Shown here: in pieces, positions 36,577 through 45,853 of the stretch
Layout of the letters: every line of letters begins with the position of its first letter
Position numbering within the stretch: position 1 is the first letter of the stretch
NCBI RefSeq assembly: GCF_000174195.1
Contig: NZ_ACFY01000161.1
Location: 1-64,000 of the forward strand
Direction: 5' to 3'
From: Roseburia inulinivorans DSM 16841
Lineage (GTDB): Bacteria; Bacillota; Clostridia; Lachnospirales; Lachnospiraceae
DNA length: 64,000 bases
Translations under genes and position numbers: made by a program
The notes under the pieces: generated by a model
The model's input: only the letters and a program-made list of their open reading frames with translations
Databases searched by the model: none
Told to the model about the DNA's origin: nothing

Positions 36577-36614
36577 AAAGTATCACTTTACAACTGTCTT
36601 GTCAACTGTAAAGT
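36577..36614 (-). promoter_or_regulatory. promoter with palindromic operator of the nucleoside operon
   Basis: On the minus strand TTGACA (36600-36605), 17-bp spacer, TACTTT (36577-36582). The palindrome ACTTTACA-N14-TGTAAAGT (36585-36592 and 36607-36614) spans the -35 and spacer, so a bound protein would block polymerase. Confidence 0.6.
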
Positions 36615-36633
36615 CATGTATGCACTGACACAG

Positions 36634-37521
36634 TTACAGATAACTTTCCTTCCGGTTGACAGCCTTTCTCAAATAATTTCCAAGATTTGTCATGCACATG
36701 AGCGTGACTGTCAGAAAAAGGCCCGGTATGAGAATGATCCACCATGACTTTGTCATCAGTGCTTTGTCTGCATTTGAAAGCATGCTTCCCCACGAAATCT
36801 GCTCTAGCGGCAGACCGATTCCCATAAAGCTTAAGGTTGACTCTGCAATGATCGCACTTCTGATATTCATGACAACCATAAACATGATCGATGAAGCAAA
36901 ATTTGGAGTCAGGTGTTTCCACAAGACATGCTGGAAGCTTCCCCCCATACATCTTGCTGCAATGACATACCCGCTGTTTCGGATCTGTTTTACTTCCGTG
37001 CGTACCACTTTGGCGATACCTGGCCAGCTCGTGATCCCGATAATAAACGAAATACTGAAAATGCTGGCTTTTCCTAAGATTGCCTGCAATAAAATGACCA
37101 GCAGCAGATTCGGGATGCTTAAGAAAATCTCTGTAAAACGCATGAGCAGTGAATCCACCCACTCCGGCGCACATCCGCTGACGGAACCAAAGACAATTGC
37201 AAGCACCGTAGAGAGAAACGTCGCAAGCACTCCGATCAAAAGTGAGATCCGTCCCCCATACCAGATCATGGAAAAAATATCTCTCCCCATCGTATCTGTC
37301 CCAAAGAGAAACTCTCCTCCCGGTGCCTCATTGTAATGTGCCAGATCCATATAGCCGGGATCTTTTGTCATGATCAGATGACAGCACAGGCAGCCTGACA
37401 GGATGACCGCAAGCAGCAGCGCTGATATCAAAGGTTTTCCCTGATACCATTTTGTATGCCTGCCAACCGTCCGATCCTCTGTATTTCTAATTCCCACAAT
37501 CTGAAAATCTGTATCCATCAT
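36634..37521 (-). CDS. dipeptide/oligopeptide/nickel ABC permease (DppC-like)
   Basis: 295 aa, DppC/NikC family; LFGTDTMGRDIFSMIWYGGRISL near residue 75 is the family hallmark, and the EAA loop is YVIAARCMGGSFQHVLWKHLTPN near 185. Start ATG 37521 (AAAGGA 5 nt before; ATG 37518 also possible). It overlaps nothing but begins 14 nt before the DppB stop. Last gene of the operon. Confidence 0.87.
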   Translation of the reverse strand: MMDTDFQIVGIRNTEDRTVGRHTKWYQGKPLISALLLAVILSGCLCCHLIMTKDPGYMDLAHYNEAPGGEFLFGTDTMGRDIFSMIWYGGRISLLIGVLATFLSTVLAIVFGSVSGCAPEWVDSLLMRFTEIFLSIPNLLLVILLQAILGKASIFSISFIIGITSWPGIAKVVRTEVKQIRNSGYVIAARCMGGSFQHVLWKHLTPNFASSIMFMVVMNIRSAIIAESTLSFMGIGLPLEQISWGSMLSNADKALMTKSWWIILIPGLFLTVTLMCMTNLGNYLRKAVNRKESYL

Positions 37522-37534
37522 CGGTTCCTTTCTG

Positions 37535-38506
37535 TCACTGACGTATTCTCGGATCGATCCTCTCATTGATCGTCTGGGCGATCATGTTGCAGACAACCAC
37601 GACAATACCTGTAAGGATGCATAAAACCATCAGTAAATTATAATCTTTATATCTGGCACTCTCATAAGCAAGTGTTCCAAGCCCCGGATAAGAGAATACT
37701 GTCTCAACAATATAGGTTCCTCCTAAAATATGAGGCACCGAGATTGCCATAATGCTCAGATAGCTTGGAATAATGTTACGGAGGCAATGGCGGAAAAGGA
37801 TCTTATTTTTTGTCAGCCCTTTTGATTTCGCCAGCAGCACATAATCTGCCCGCACTTCCTCTAAAATCGTATTGCGGATCATATAAGCGTAGTACCATAG
37901 GTGTCCCATCACTACAACTGTGACCGGCAATATGAGATGCTGTATCCTGTCCGCAATATCCTTCTCTTTTCCGATCGTATAGGCACCGGAGCTTGGCAAT
38001 ATATGAAGCTCAACTGCAAAGAAAAGGATCAGTACCAGTGAAAACCAGAACTCCGGTATACAGCTTGTGACCGTTCCGACCTGGCATATGATTTTATCCA
38101 GCCATTTTTCTTCGTGCCATGCACACAAAATTCCCAATAACAACGCCAGTGTAAAAATAAGCACAAAGCCTATCCCGCCCAGCAGCATTGTATTTCCGAC
38201 TCTTCCGGAAATCACTTCCAGCACATCCATTTTGTATTTATAGGAGATACCGAATTCTCCATGAAATGCATTCGAAAGCCATTTTACATACTGAACGGAA
38301 ACAGACTCGTTCAGTCCCAGCTTCTCCATCGCCCAGTCATGTTCCTCGGGACTCATTTTTTCCACTCTTTCCCCATAGTAAGAGACAAGCGGATCTCCCG
38401 GTGCCAGTCTGGAAATATAAAATACGATCACTGACAACAAAAAAATACTTGCCAGAAACAGCAATATTTTTTTTATTATATAGATACCAATCTCTTTTTT
38501 ACTCAT
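37535..38506 (-). CDS. dipeptide/oligopeptide/nickel ABC permease (DppB-like)
   Basis: 323 aa, DppB/NikB family. N-terminal membrane helix, then LAPGDP near residue 34, six segments in all, EAA loop DYVLLAKSKGLTKNKILFRH near 220. Overlaps the fused ATPase gene by 8 nt and is followed by the DppC gene. Confidence 0.88.
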   Translation of the reverse strand: MSKKEIGIYIIKKILLFLASIFLLSVIVFYISRLAPGDPLVSYYGERVEKMSPEEHDWAMEKLGLNESVSVQYVKWLSNAFHGEFGISYKYKMDVLEVISGRVGNTMLLGGIGFVLIFTLALLLGILCAWHEEKWLDKIICQVGTVTSCIPEFWFSLVLILFFAVELHILPSSGAYTIGKEKDIADRIQHLILPVTVVVMGHLWYYAYMIRNTILEEVRADYVLLAKSKGLTKNKILFRHCLRNIIPSYLSIMAISVPHILGGTYIVETVFSYPGLGTLAYESARYKDYNLLMVLCILTGIVVVVCNMIAQTINERIDPRIRQ

Positions 38507-40439
38507 GTTCTTTCTCTCTTGCTCTTTGCCGTTCCATGTGCGGATCCGGAATTGGGATGGACTCGATCAAAGCCTTCGTATATGGGTGCTTCGGATGTCT
38601 GAAAATATCTTCCACATTTCCTACTTCCACTAATTTGCCGTCATGCATCACACCTACCCGGTCACACAAAAAACGTACCATGGAAAGATCGTGTGCAATA
38701 AACAGAAACGAAAACCCGTGCTCCTTCTGCAAATGCCGGAACAGGTTCACGATCTGTGCCTGAATGGATACGTCTAAGGATGCGATCGGTTCATCTGCGA
38801 CCAGCAGTTCCGGTTCCATCGCTACTGCGCGCGCAATTGCAACACGCTGCCTTTGTCCGCCTGAGAGCTCCGAAGGATATTTTTCCAGATAGGAATTATC
38901 CAATCCAACATACGTCAGCTGAAATGCTGCCTCCGCTGAAAGTGTCCCTCTTTTCGGTGTGATGTGCTGTATCCGGAAGGGCTCTGTCAAAATATCCTTC
39001 ACTTTCATACGAGGATTCAAACTGGAAGTGGAGTCCTGAAAAATAATCTGCCGCTCACACTGAAGCATTTTTTTATTTTTCCGGAACTCCTTACTGCAGC
39101 ATGTATCAATTTCCTTATATAAAATCTCTCCGCTATCTGGTTTACATAAATTCATCACGCAATTTGCCACAGTGGATTTTCCTGAACCGGATTCACCTAC
39201 CAGTCCAAAAACTTCTCCCTTATAAATCCGGAAACTCACATCATCTACAGCTTTATGCACATTTCTTTTTCCAATGGAAAAACTTTTCGTGAGATGATTT
39301 ACAGCCACTAAAGTCTCCCTGTTTTCTGCATCATTCTGACATTCTTCCACCACAGAAGTCTTTTTACGCTCCGCTGTTCCTTCACATCCTTCTCTCTGAT
39401 CTCCTTCTGCCAAAAAGGAACTGCATACGGGCGAAGGCGGTTTTATTTCAGGTGCCCTCTCATCCAGCAGCCAGGTTGCCGCATGGTGTGTATCTGATAT
39501 TCTAAACATTGGCGGTTCTTTTTCATAATCAATTGCAAGTGCATATTCATTTCTGCATGCAAACGCATCCCCCCTGGGAGGATCGATCAATACCGGCGGC
39601 ATTCCCGGGATCGCATGCAGCATCTCTTTCCCTTTTGCATACGCCGGAAGTGCCTGCATAAGCCCCCATGTATATGGATGCCTTGCATCATAAAAAATGT
39701 CCTCTGTCGTTCCAAGTTCCACGATTTTCCCTGCATACATGACAGCCACCCGGTCCGCAACTCTTGCGACAACGCCCAGATCATGTGTCACAAAAATAGT
39801 TGAGGTATGCATTTTCTTCTGGATATCGCGGAACAGATCCAAAATCTGTGCCTGTATCGTCACATCTAACGCTGTTGTCGGCTCATCTGCGATCAGGACA
39901 GACGGGTTTCCTGCCAGTGCGATTGCTAACACACTGCGCTGTCTCATGCCGCCCGAAAAATGATACGGGTATAAATTCCTCCGCTCGTCTGCCTGATCGA
40001 TACCGACTAATCCCATCAGCTCTATGACACGCTTTTCTAATGCATCACGCTTTATATGAGGATTGTGTATTTTAATTGCTTCTTCTATCTGTCTGCCAAT
40101 TGTCATCGTCGGATTTAATGCTGTCATCGGATCCTGAAATACCATGGAAAAAAGCGTTCCACGCAATTTCGCCATGTCACGCTCTTTGTACCCGGTAATA
40201 TCGATTCCATTTGCCAGAATTTTTCCTGATTTTATTCTGGCATTCCCCGGAAGCATTTTCATCAGACTTTTACACAAAACGCTTTTCCCACAGCCGGACT
40301 CTCCCACAATCGCAAGAACCTCTCCCTCTTTCAGGGAGAGGCTTACATCTCTGACTGCCTGTACTTCACCGGCGTCCGTTTCAAAACTGACCGATAAATC
40401 TGAAGCTTCCAATATATATGTTCTGCTCTGTTCTTCCAT
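38499..40439 (-). CDS. fused oligopeptide ABC ATPase (DppD-DppF-like)
   Basis: 646 aa carrying two ABC domains. First: GESGCGKSVLCKS near residue 45, FSGGMRQRS near 165, Walker B VLIADEPTTALD. Second: GESGSGKSTVAN near 415, LSGGQRQRVAIA near 530, Walker B LLVADEPIASLD. The oligopeptide C-terminal Cys-rich motif of OppD is represented only by DAFACRNEYAL near 295. Fusing D and F in one chain is less usual but known. Overlaps the DppB gene. Confidence 0.9.
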   Translation of the reverse strand: MEEQSRTYILEASDLSVSFETDAGEVQAVRDVSLSLKEGEVLAIVGESGCGKSVLCKSLMKMLPGNARIKSGKILANGIDITGYKERDMAKLRGTLFSMVFQDPMTALNPTMTIGRQIEEAIKIHNPHIKRDALEKRVIELMGLVGIDQADERRNLYPYHFSGGMRQRSVLAIALAGNPSVLIADEPTTALDVTIQAQILDLFRDIQKKMHTSTIFVTHDLGVVARVADRVAVMYAGKIVELGTTEDIFYDARHPYTWGLMQALPAYAKGKEMLHAIPGMPPVLIDPPRGDAFACRNEYALAIDYEKEPPMFRISDTHHAATWLLDERAPEIKPPSPVCSSFLAEGDQREGCEGTAERKKTSVVEECQNDAENRETLVAVNHLTKSFSIGKRNVHKAVDDVSFRIYKGEVFGLVGESGSGKSTVANCVMNLCKPDSGEILYKEIDTCCSKEFRKNKKMLQCERQIIFQDSTSSLNPRMKVKDILTEPFRIQHITPKRGTLSAEAAFQLTYVGLDNSYLEKYPSELSGGQRQRVAIARAVAMEPELLVADEPIASLDVSIQAQIVNLFRHLQKEHGFSFLFIAHDLSMVRFLCDRVGVMHDGKLVEVGNVEDIFRHPKHPYTKALIESIPIPDPHMERQRAREKEHE

Positions 40440-40474
40440 AGTGAATTCCTTCTGCTGCCTCCGGCAGTTATTTC

Positions 40475-42058
40475 CTAGTTCCCAATCGTCCAGTCTGCAA
40501 CATTCCAGAAAATTCCGACACCGTGATGTCCCATAACAGTGTCTGCTGAGATTCCCTGAATAGAAGAATTTGCCACATAATTTGCATCAATATAACAGAT
40601 AAAGGTAAATGCCGGATCTTTTGCCAGCTCTTCCTGAAACTTGTCATATGCCTCTGCACGCACCTCAGGATCTGCGGACTCTCTCGCCTCAATCAGATAC
40701 TGATCTACCAGTGCATTGGAATAAGAACTGTAGTTAGCACCCTTGTCTGTACCAAATACTTTGTAAGTATGATCATCTGCATCAAAAGGACTTCCCCAGC
40801 CGATCAGATACGCCATCTGTCCGCCCCAGTCAACCTCTGTCGGAACTTCTACCGTACAGTCAATACCAACTTCTTTTAACTGCTGTGCTGCTGCCTGGGC
40901 GATATCGAGTCTTGCCTGGTCACCTGCTCCGACACTTATAACGAAACCGATCTTTTCGCCGTCTCTGTAGTAGAATCCATCTTCACCCATCGTACATCCG
41001 ACAGACTCCATGATTTCTTTTGATTTTTCCGGATCGTAATCATAATGTTCTACATTCTCATTGTTATAAATATTACGCTGCAATGGTCCGTATGCAGTCA
41101 TTCCCTGTCCGAGGAGAACCGCATCAATGATCGCCTGTCTGTCAATTGCATAATTGATGGCAGGGATAATGTCTTTATTGGCTGTCCAGTAATCATTATT
41201 AAAATTGTAAAGGATTCCGCGGTAATCCGATGTCTTCATATCATAGCATGTATAACCATCCTGATCTGCAAAGGTCTTCGCATCCTTCGGTGTCAGTAAT
41301 GCAAGATCCAGTTCTCCGGACTGCATCTGGATCGCTTTTGCATTATCATCCGGTACGATCTTAAAAATGATCTTGTCGATATTTGGCGCACCCTTGAAAT
41401 AATCCTCGTTCTTTACCAATGTGATCGCCTGTCCCGCATCCCAGCTGTCTAATTTGTATGGACCGGTACCGATCGGATGGCGGAAGAAATCCGACTCCTG
41501 CATATCTTCGCCTTCCAGTAAATGCTTTGGCAGAATTGCCATTGTCATATAGTCAAGGAACGCTACGTTCGGCGCTGAAAGTGTGAATGCGATCGTATGA
41601 TCGTCGATCACGTCAATGGCTGTTACGTCTTCGTAGTTTGGTGCATTTTCGGAACCGTTATCAGGATCCATGATTGACTCGATCGTGAATTTTACATCAT
41701 CTGCTGTAAACGGTTCCCCATCATGCCACTTCACATTCTCCTCTAAATGGAATGTATAAGTTAAAGTATCTTCATCGTAGTCCCAGCTCTTTGCAAGCCC
41801 CGGAGCAACCTGATTCTCACCATCATGTGATGTCAGTCCGCTGAAAATCAGAATATTGATCTCACCATGCTCATCCATTGCCGGATTGATACGCGTGTAA
41901 TCATTACTTCCATATACAAGTGCCGAAGCTCCGTCCGCTGCCTGTGCTTCGGTTCCAGCGGAATTTTCTGTTTTCTTTTCTTCTGCGCCGTTTCCACAGG
42001 CTGCCATGGAAAGCATCATTGCTGCTGCCATCAGCATCGCAAAAATTCTCTTTTTCAT
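40475..42058 (-). CDS. oligopeptide/nickel-type ABC binding lipoprotein (family 5)
   Basis: 527 aa, SBP family 5. Lipobox MAAC at about residues 18-21, then LDGENQVAPGLAKSWDY-type core (SHDGENQVAPGLAKSWDYDE near 75), LEENVKWHDGEPFTADDVKF near 98 and the typical C-terminal regions. Start ATG 42058 with GGAG 7 nt upstream. First gene of the binding protein-ATPase-permease-permease operon. Peptides or nickel chelates are the family cargo. Confidence 0.9.
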   Translation of the reverse strand: MKKRIFAMLMAAAMMLSMAACGNGAEEKKTENSAGTEAQAADGASALVYGSNDYTRINPAMDEHGEINILIFSGLTSHDGENQVAPGLAKSWDYDEDTLTYTFHLEENVKWHDGEPFTADDVKFTIESIMDPDNGSENAPNYEDVTAIDVIDDHTIAFTLSAPNVAFLDYMTMAILPKHLLEGEDMQESDFFRHPIGTGPYKLDSWDAGQAITLVKNEDYFKGAPNIDKIIFKIVPDDNAKAIQMQSGELDLALLTPKDAKTFADQDGYTCYDMKTSDYRGILYNFNNDYWTANKDIIPAINYAIDRQAIIDAVLLGQGMTAYGPLQRNIYNNENVEHYDYDPEKSKEIMESVGCTMGEDGFYYRDGEKIGFVISVGAGDQARLDIAQAAAQQLKEVGIDCTVEVPTEVDWGGQMAYLIGWGSPFDADDHTYKVFGTDKGANYSSYSNALVDQYLIEARESADPEVRAEAYDKFQEELAKDPAFTFICYIDANYVANSSIQGISADTVMGHHGVGIFWNVADWTIGN

Positions 42059-42230
42059 TCCTAATCTCCATTTTCTTTTTGTAAGATCTGCCACCTGTCA
42101 GGGTGCTATCATCTCCATGCCGACTATTTTACTTTAGGAATGTCCGGTCCTGCAAGCTCCCCGGGGGGATATATCTTGCAATTGCCGGGTGATTTTTACT
42201 CTAACGTTTGCGTACAGAATTGCCCTGATG

Positions 42231-42887
42231 CTATTTCATCTCTTTTATATATCTTAGTACATCCTCTGCCGTCTCAGCGTAGTATTCTGCTCCGTGCTCT
42301 GCTAAAAACTCTTTGTCACGAAATCCCCAGAGAACCGAGACACAAGGCATACCGGCATTTTTCGCCGTCTCAATATCAACGTCAGAATCACCAACGTAAA
42401 CCGCTTCTTCTTTCGTTTTTCCTAATTCTTTCAATGCCTCAAAAACCGTATCCGGAGCCGGTTTTCTGCGGATGCCCTCTTTTTCACCGATTGCTACAGG
42501 AACGATTCCTTTAAAATAAAGGTCGTTTAATTCTTTGACCGCAAAATCAATCTTATTCGATACGATTGCTACCGCATAACCTTTCTTCTTCAAAGTCTCG
42601 ATCAGCTCTACAACGCCTGCATACGGCTTTGTGTTATCATTGCAATGTTCGCCGTAATATTCTTTAAAAAGCGCAAAGGTTTCCTCAAATAATGGATTGC
42701 TCTCCCCATCCGGCACCGCCCGGATCATTAGCAGGCGCACGCCATTTCCTACAAATTGACGCACTTCCTCTAATGTACGCTTTGGCATTCCCTGCTGTTC
42801 CAGTGCATAATTGACTGCATTTGCAAGATCTTGTAAAGTATCTAATAATGTTCCGTCTAAATCAAAAACTACAGTTGTCTTTTTCAT
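42231..42887 (-). CDS. HAD-family phosphatase (phosphoglycolate phosphatase-like), copy 1
   Basis: 218 aa. HAD motif I FDLDGTLLDTLQD (nucleophile Asp at residue 8), a helical cap with the sequence GNGVRLLMIRAV, motif II in VSNK and motif III/IV KPAPD and GDSDVDIETAKNAG. Cleaves a small phospho-sugar acid or nucleotide. Nearly identical to the gene at 48240-48893 (about nine differences in the first 200 residues). Its ribosome site GGAGGA directly follows the truncated hydrolase gene. Confidence 0.88.
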   Translation of the reverse strand: MKKTTVVFDLDGTLLDTLQDLANAVNYALEQQGMPKRTLEEVRQFVGNGVRLLMIRAVPDGESNPLFEETFALFKEYYGEHCNDNTKPYAGVVELIETLKKKGYAVAIVSNKIDFAVKELNDLYFKGIVPVAIGEKEGIRRKPAPDTVFEALKELGKTKEEAVYVGDSDVDIETAKNAGMPCVSVLWGFRDKEFLAEHGAEYYAETAEDVLRYIKEMK

Positions 42888-42893
42888 TACCTG
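42231..42893 (-). repeat. direct repeat carrying HAD phosphatase, copy 1
   Basis: About 660 bp, same orientation and very similar to 48240-48899, including the ribosome site. The two copies bracket 5.3 kb and could recombine to delete it. Confidence 0.7.
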
Positions 42894-42898
42894 TCCTC

Positions 42899-43414
42899 CT
42901 ATCCTAATGTCTTATAATTCCACTCATAACCTACAGGTACTTTCTTGCGAATCATTAAAAGTTCAATTTGCCTTGACTCATCAGTAAACTTATCCAGATA
43001 AACGCTTTCCACACTTTCATCTAGGCGATTAGAAAAGTAGAAACAACTTTTACTCCTCATTATATTATGAAAATTAACAAGGAAGGCTTTTTGAAGTCTT
43101 TTTATTACTGGACTAGGAGTCAAAAAGACAACGGCTTCTAATTTAGGCGAAAACTTAGTAATATATTTTTCCACTATTGCAGTTCCTAACGAATGTGAAA
43201 TAATATAAACTTTTCCACTAATTTCTCCCACCACTTCATTGAGATGTTCCATATAGTCATTTATTTTCACTTTTGGATTTGGATTACTAAAATTGACCAC
43301 TATAACACTATATCCTCGTTTTACAAAGAACGGCTTAAAATTATCCTCCCAGCACCATGGGCCATGATAAGCGCCATGAACTAACACTATTGTTCCTTTA
43401 CTCAAACTTCGCAC
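42899..43414 (-). pseudogene. alpha/beta hydrolase, truncated and fused to an IS end
   Basis: Alpha/beta-hydrolase start: oxyanion HGAYHGPWCWED near residue 12 and nucleophile elbow SHSLGTAIVEK near 75. The reading frame begins with GTG CGA AGT TTG, which are bases of the inverted repeat of the neighbouring IS; the native start was probably at 43405 (now TTG AGT AAA). The C-terminus (about 171 aa in all, ending in NYKTLG) stops short of the catalytic Asp and His that family members of ~230-250 aa carry, so the enzyme is very likely inactive. The tail seems joined to something else. Confidence 0.6.
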
Positions 43415-44841
43415 ATAAATTTTAGCTATGCACCTTGAAAACTCAATACCTGGCAGTTATTCAGTTGTCAATGTCCAGACTTTATGAGGCTTGTAGTTGT
43501 GTTTTCAACATGACCGGAAGTGTATTCATAAATGCATCTGCCAATTCAGCGATTTTTTCATCTGAAAGTTCAGTGTTATCTGAAAGCATTGTTCTGAACA
43601 TTTGAAGCAGCATTTGAAAAGCCTGTATTCATGTGATATCCGACATTTCGTCCGAAAAGTATAGAAAAAGCTCGCCCAGAGACCGGTTATCCTTGGATTC
43701 CCTGCTTTCTAGTGAAAGTATCATATATCGTGTAAAAACAACTGCAGTATGTGCGGTCATTGCATCATAGGAAAGAGAGTTGCGGACATAAACTACTTTG
43801 GCAGGAATGATTTCACCATCCTTTACAACATCAATCATAACAGAGAGCAGATATCTTGATCTTCCGCGTCTCTTTTTGTTCTTGTTGTAGATAGAAGTTA
43901 GAGGCATATCTTCGCCATTGTAGCGAAAGAACATCTTTGGTGTTTTCTTGACCATGCCGATTACATCGTAACCCATACTTTTTACTGCGTGAAGAGTCCT
44001 TGGTGATGAAAACCAGCTGTCAAAAAGAACATATTTCGCCGGAATTGCAGCTTTCTTGGCTGCATCCAAAAGCGTAAGCATGGCTTGTGTTCCTTTTTCC
44101 AAGGAAAGCTTCCGGCGTTTGTAACCAACAGTTCTTTTATCCACTTCTGTTGCTTCATTGATGCGGTTTTTCCTGTTTTCTGTGGAAAGAAGAATGCTGT
44201 TGACCGGCAGGAAAGAGCTTCCATCTGACCAGCCTAAGGTAAGCATTCGAAATCCAAAGAGGTATTTATGCTTCGCATGGTCATAGACTTTGGCAAGAAG
44301 CTCAGCCTTCTTTGAACGATTACGTTCAAACATGGAATCATCAATGATAAAAACATTTGCACGTTCTTCAGAATCTAACGGAAATATGGCATCCCTGATG
44401 ATTCTGGCTGAAAGTATTGTTGTGAAACGGATCCAGTTGATCTGAATCATTTTCATAAAACGATATACCGTATCCTTTGCAAAATCAGGCGTGTTTCGTC
44501 CTGTGATCAGGTTCATGTACATGCTTCTGTTAGAAAAAATCAGCAGAAACAGATACTGGAAAATTTCCATTACTGGAACGCCCTTCTTTTTGTAGGCATT
44601 GGACGCTTTCAAAGCTGAAGAAACATGAAATCTCGTAAAAAATCTTTTGATAGATTTTGAAATCTGCTTATCATTTTGAGTTGCTTGTGTTATACTTTTA
44701 TTCATAGCATGAGCCTCCGGAAGTATGATTGTTTTTTGGACAACTCAATTATACCAAAACCAGCTTGTTTCATGCTATTTTTATGCCAGTTATTATTAAA
44801 TTTTCAAGGTGCATAAGCACTTATTCAAGTGCGAAGTTTGA
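43402..44841 (-). mobile_element. IS4-like insertion sequence, 1.44 kb
   Basis: Two-part terminal inverted repeats: outer TCAAACTTCGCAC (43402-43414) with GTGCGAAGTTTGA (44829-44841), inner TATGCACCTTGAAAA (43427-43441) with its complement (44801-44815). Contains one DDE transposase gene. I see no clear target duplication, so the ends may have decayed or recombined. It abuts the truncated hydrolase gene and lies 46 nt from the (CA)5-tail gene. Confidence 0.82.
43482..44705 (-). pseudogene. IS4-family-like transposase with in-frame TGA
   Basis: DDE transposase: Asp in FIIDDSMFERNRSKKAELLA near residue 120, Asp in LFDSWFSSP near 225, and Glu in the C-terminal part. Starts at ATG 44705. The frame is stopped by TGA at 43629-43631, but continues without any shift for 49 more codons (IQAFQMLLQMFRTML and on) to TAA at 43482. 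TGA replaces what is most likely TGG (Trp). A full protein would be 407 aa; the present one is 358 aa and may still work, since the catalytic core is complete. Confidence 0.8.
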
Positions 44842-44887
44842 TAAATTATGAATATTTCATTCTATATAATTATACGTTTCCATACAG

Positions 44888-45853
44888 TTATATTTCCTCA
44901 TGTGCGGTGTCTTTCAACGCCTCGCGGATTGCCATTGTCGTAAGCTTTGTTCCGTAAAAATCTTTTTTCGAGCATCCGGCTCTCCCGCCTCCGGCACAGG
45001 CACACGCACATGCGCAGGCACAGCCACCACTACCTCTGCCGCCTGTGTAATGGCTGCTCGTTCTGATATCAGTAAACGCATTGCCAAATCCGCTCTCCGC
45101 TCTGTAAGAATCCACCGGTTTGCCTTTTTTGTACGCCCGGATGATAAGTAAAAGCAAAATGCCCGGCACTACAAGAAGCATAACCGCCATTACAATTTTT
45201 GTACCTGTTCCAACCGGATGCGAAATCTTCTTGTCGTCTTCCGTCTGAAATACATCTGCATCATATTCTATTTTTACAGTGTATTTCTCCCCCTCCGCCA
45301 AAGACGTGCGAAACTGATAGTAACCATCCTGTTCACAATATCCATTTAAAACATATTTTATATTGTCAGATTTCCAATAGATATTCAGTTCATCTACAAC
45401 AATCTCATCAAACCAGCCCGGCGTAAATCGATACACTCTCATGCCATCTATAGTCTGGTATAGATGATGCTGGTGGATTCCAAATGAAAATTCTACCGTC
45501 TCACCCTCGTAATATTTCCGGTCAAAATCAATCCTTACATAGGAACCGCCATTTTTGTAATACCGAATATTTTCAATATTACTGCTGTAACCCTCAATCT
45601 CCTCTACATTCGAATTTGGGATACCGATTTTAACCCATTCCAGAGGACCGTCTGTGTCGCTATCCAACACTTTCCACGTAATATCATATTTCAGATAAAC
45701 AGAGCCGTCTTCCCAGTCTGGTTCTGCGTAAATCGTGTAATTTTCAATCTCATCCAAATTGTCCGCCAAAACGGTTGTCGATGTCTCTTTTCCGAATATG
45801 GTCAAACACATGATACCAAGCATAAACAATAATTTTTTCACCGTCTGTTTCAT
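44888..45853 (-). CDS. secreted/membrane protein with (Cys-Ala)5 C-terminal tail
   Basis: 321 aa. Signal-like hydrophobic start (residues 5-22, cleavage near 30), a beta-rich outside domain (31-215), one membrane helix (217-238) and a cytoplasmic tail: SG-rich, then GGRGSGGCACACACACA (271-287), GGGRAGC (288-294), SKKDFYG. The five Cys-Ala units use mixed codons (TGT/TGC; GCC/GCA/GCG), so the repeat is kept at protein level. Starts at ATG 45853, overlapping the TGA of the radical SAM gene (ATGA). This coupling and the alternating cysteines suggest that the tail is the substrate of the radical SAM enzyme, for example for thioether bonds, or a metal site (inference). Function unknown. Confidence 0.75.
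   Translation of the reverse strand: MKQTVKKLLFMLGIMCLTIFGKETSTTVLADNLDEIENYTIYAEPDWEDGSVYLKYDITWKVLDSDTDGPLEWVKIGIPNSNVEEIEGYSSNIENIRYYKNGGSYVRIDFDRKYYEGETVEFSFGIHQHHLYQTIDGMRVYRFTPGWFDEIVVDELNIYWKSDNIKYVLNGYCEQDGYYQFRTSLAEGEKYTVKIEYDADVFQTEDDKKISHPVGTGTKIVMAVMLLVVPGILLLLIIRAYKKGKPVDSYRAESGFGNAFTDIRTSSHYTGGRGSGGCACACACACAGGGRAGCSKKDFYGTKLTTMAIREALKDTAHEEI

Noticed and set aside
42059-42230. Promoter TTGCAG-N18-TAAAAT before the peptide-binding lipoprotein gene
   Set aside because: Plausible, but the boxes are too far from consensus to list as a feature.
44993-45022. Cys-Ala repeat as a simple DNA microsatellite
   Set aside because: The 30 bases are not a regular nucleotide repeat; synonymous codons differ from unit to unit, so it is a protein-level pattern.
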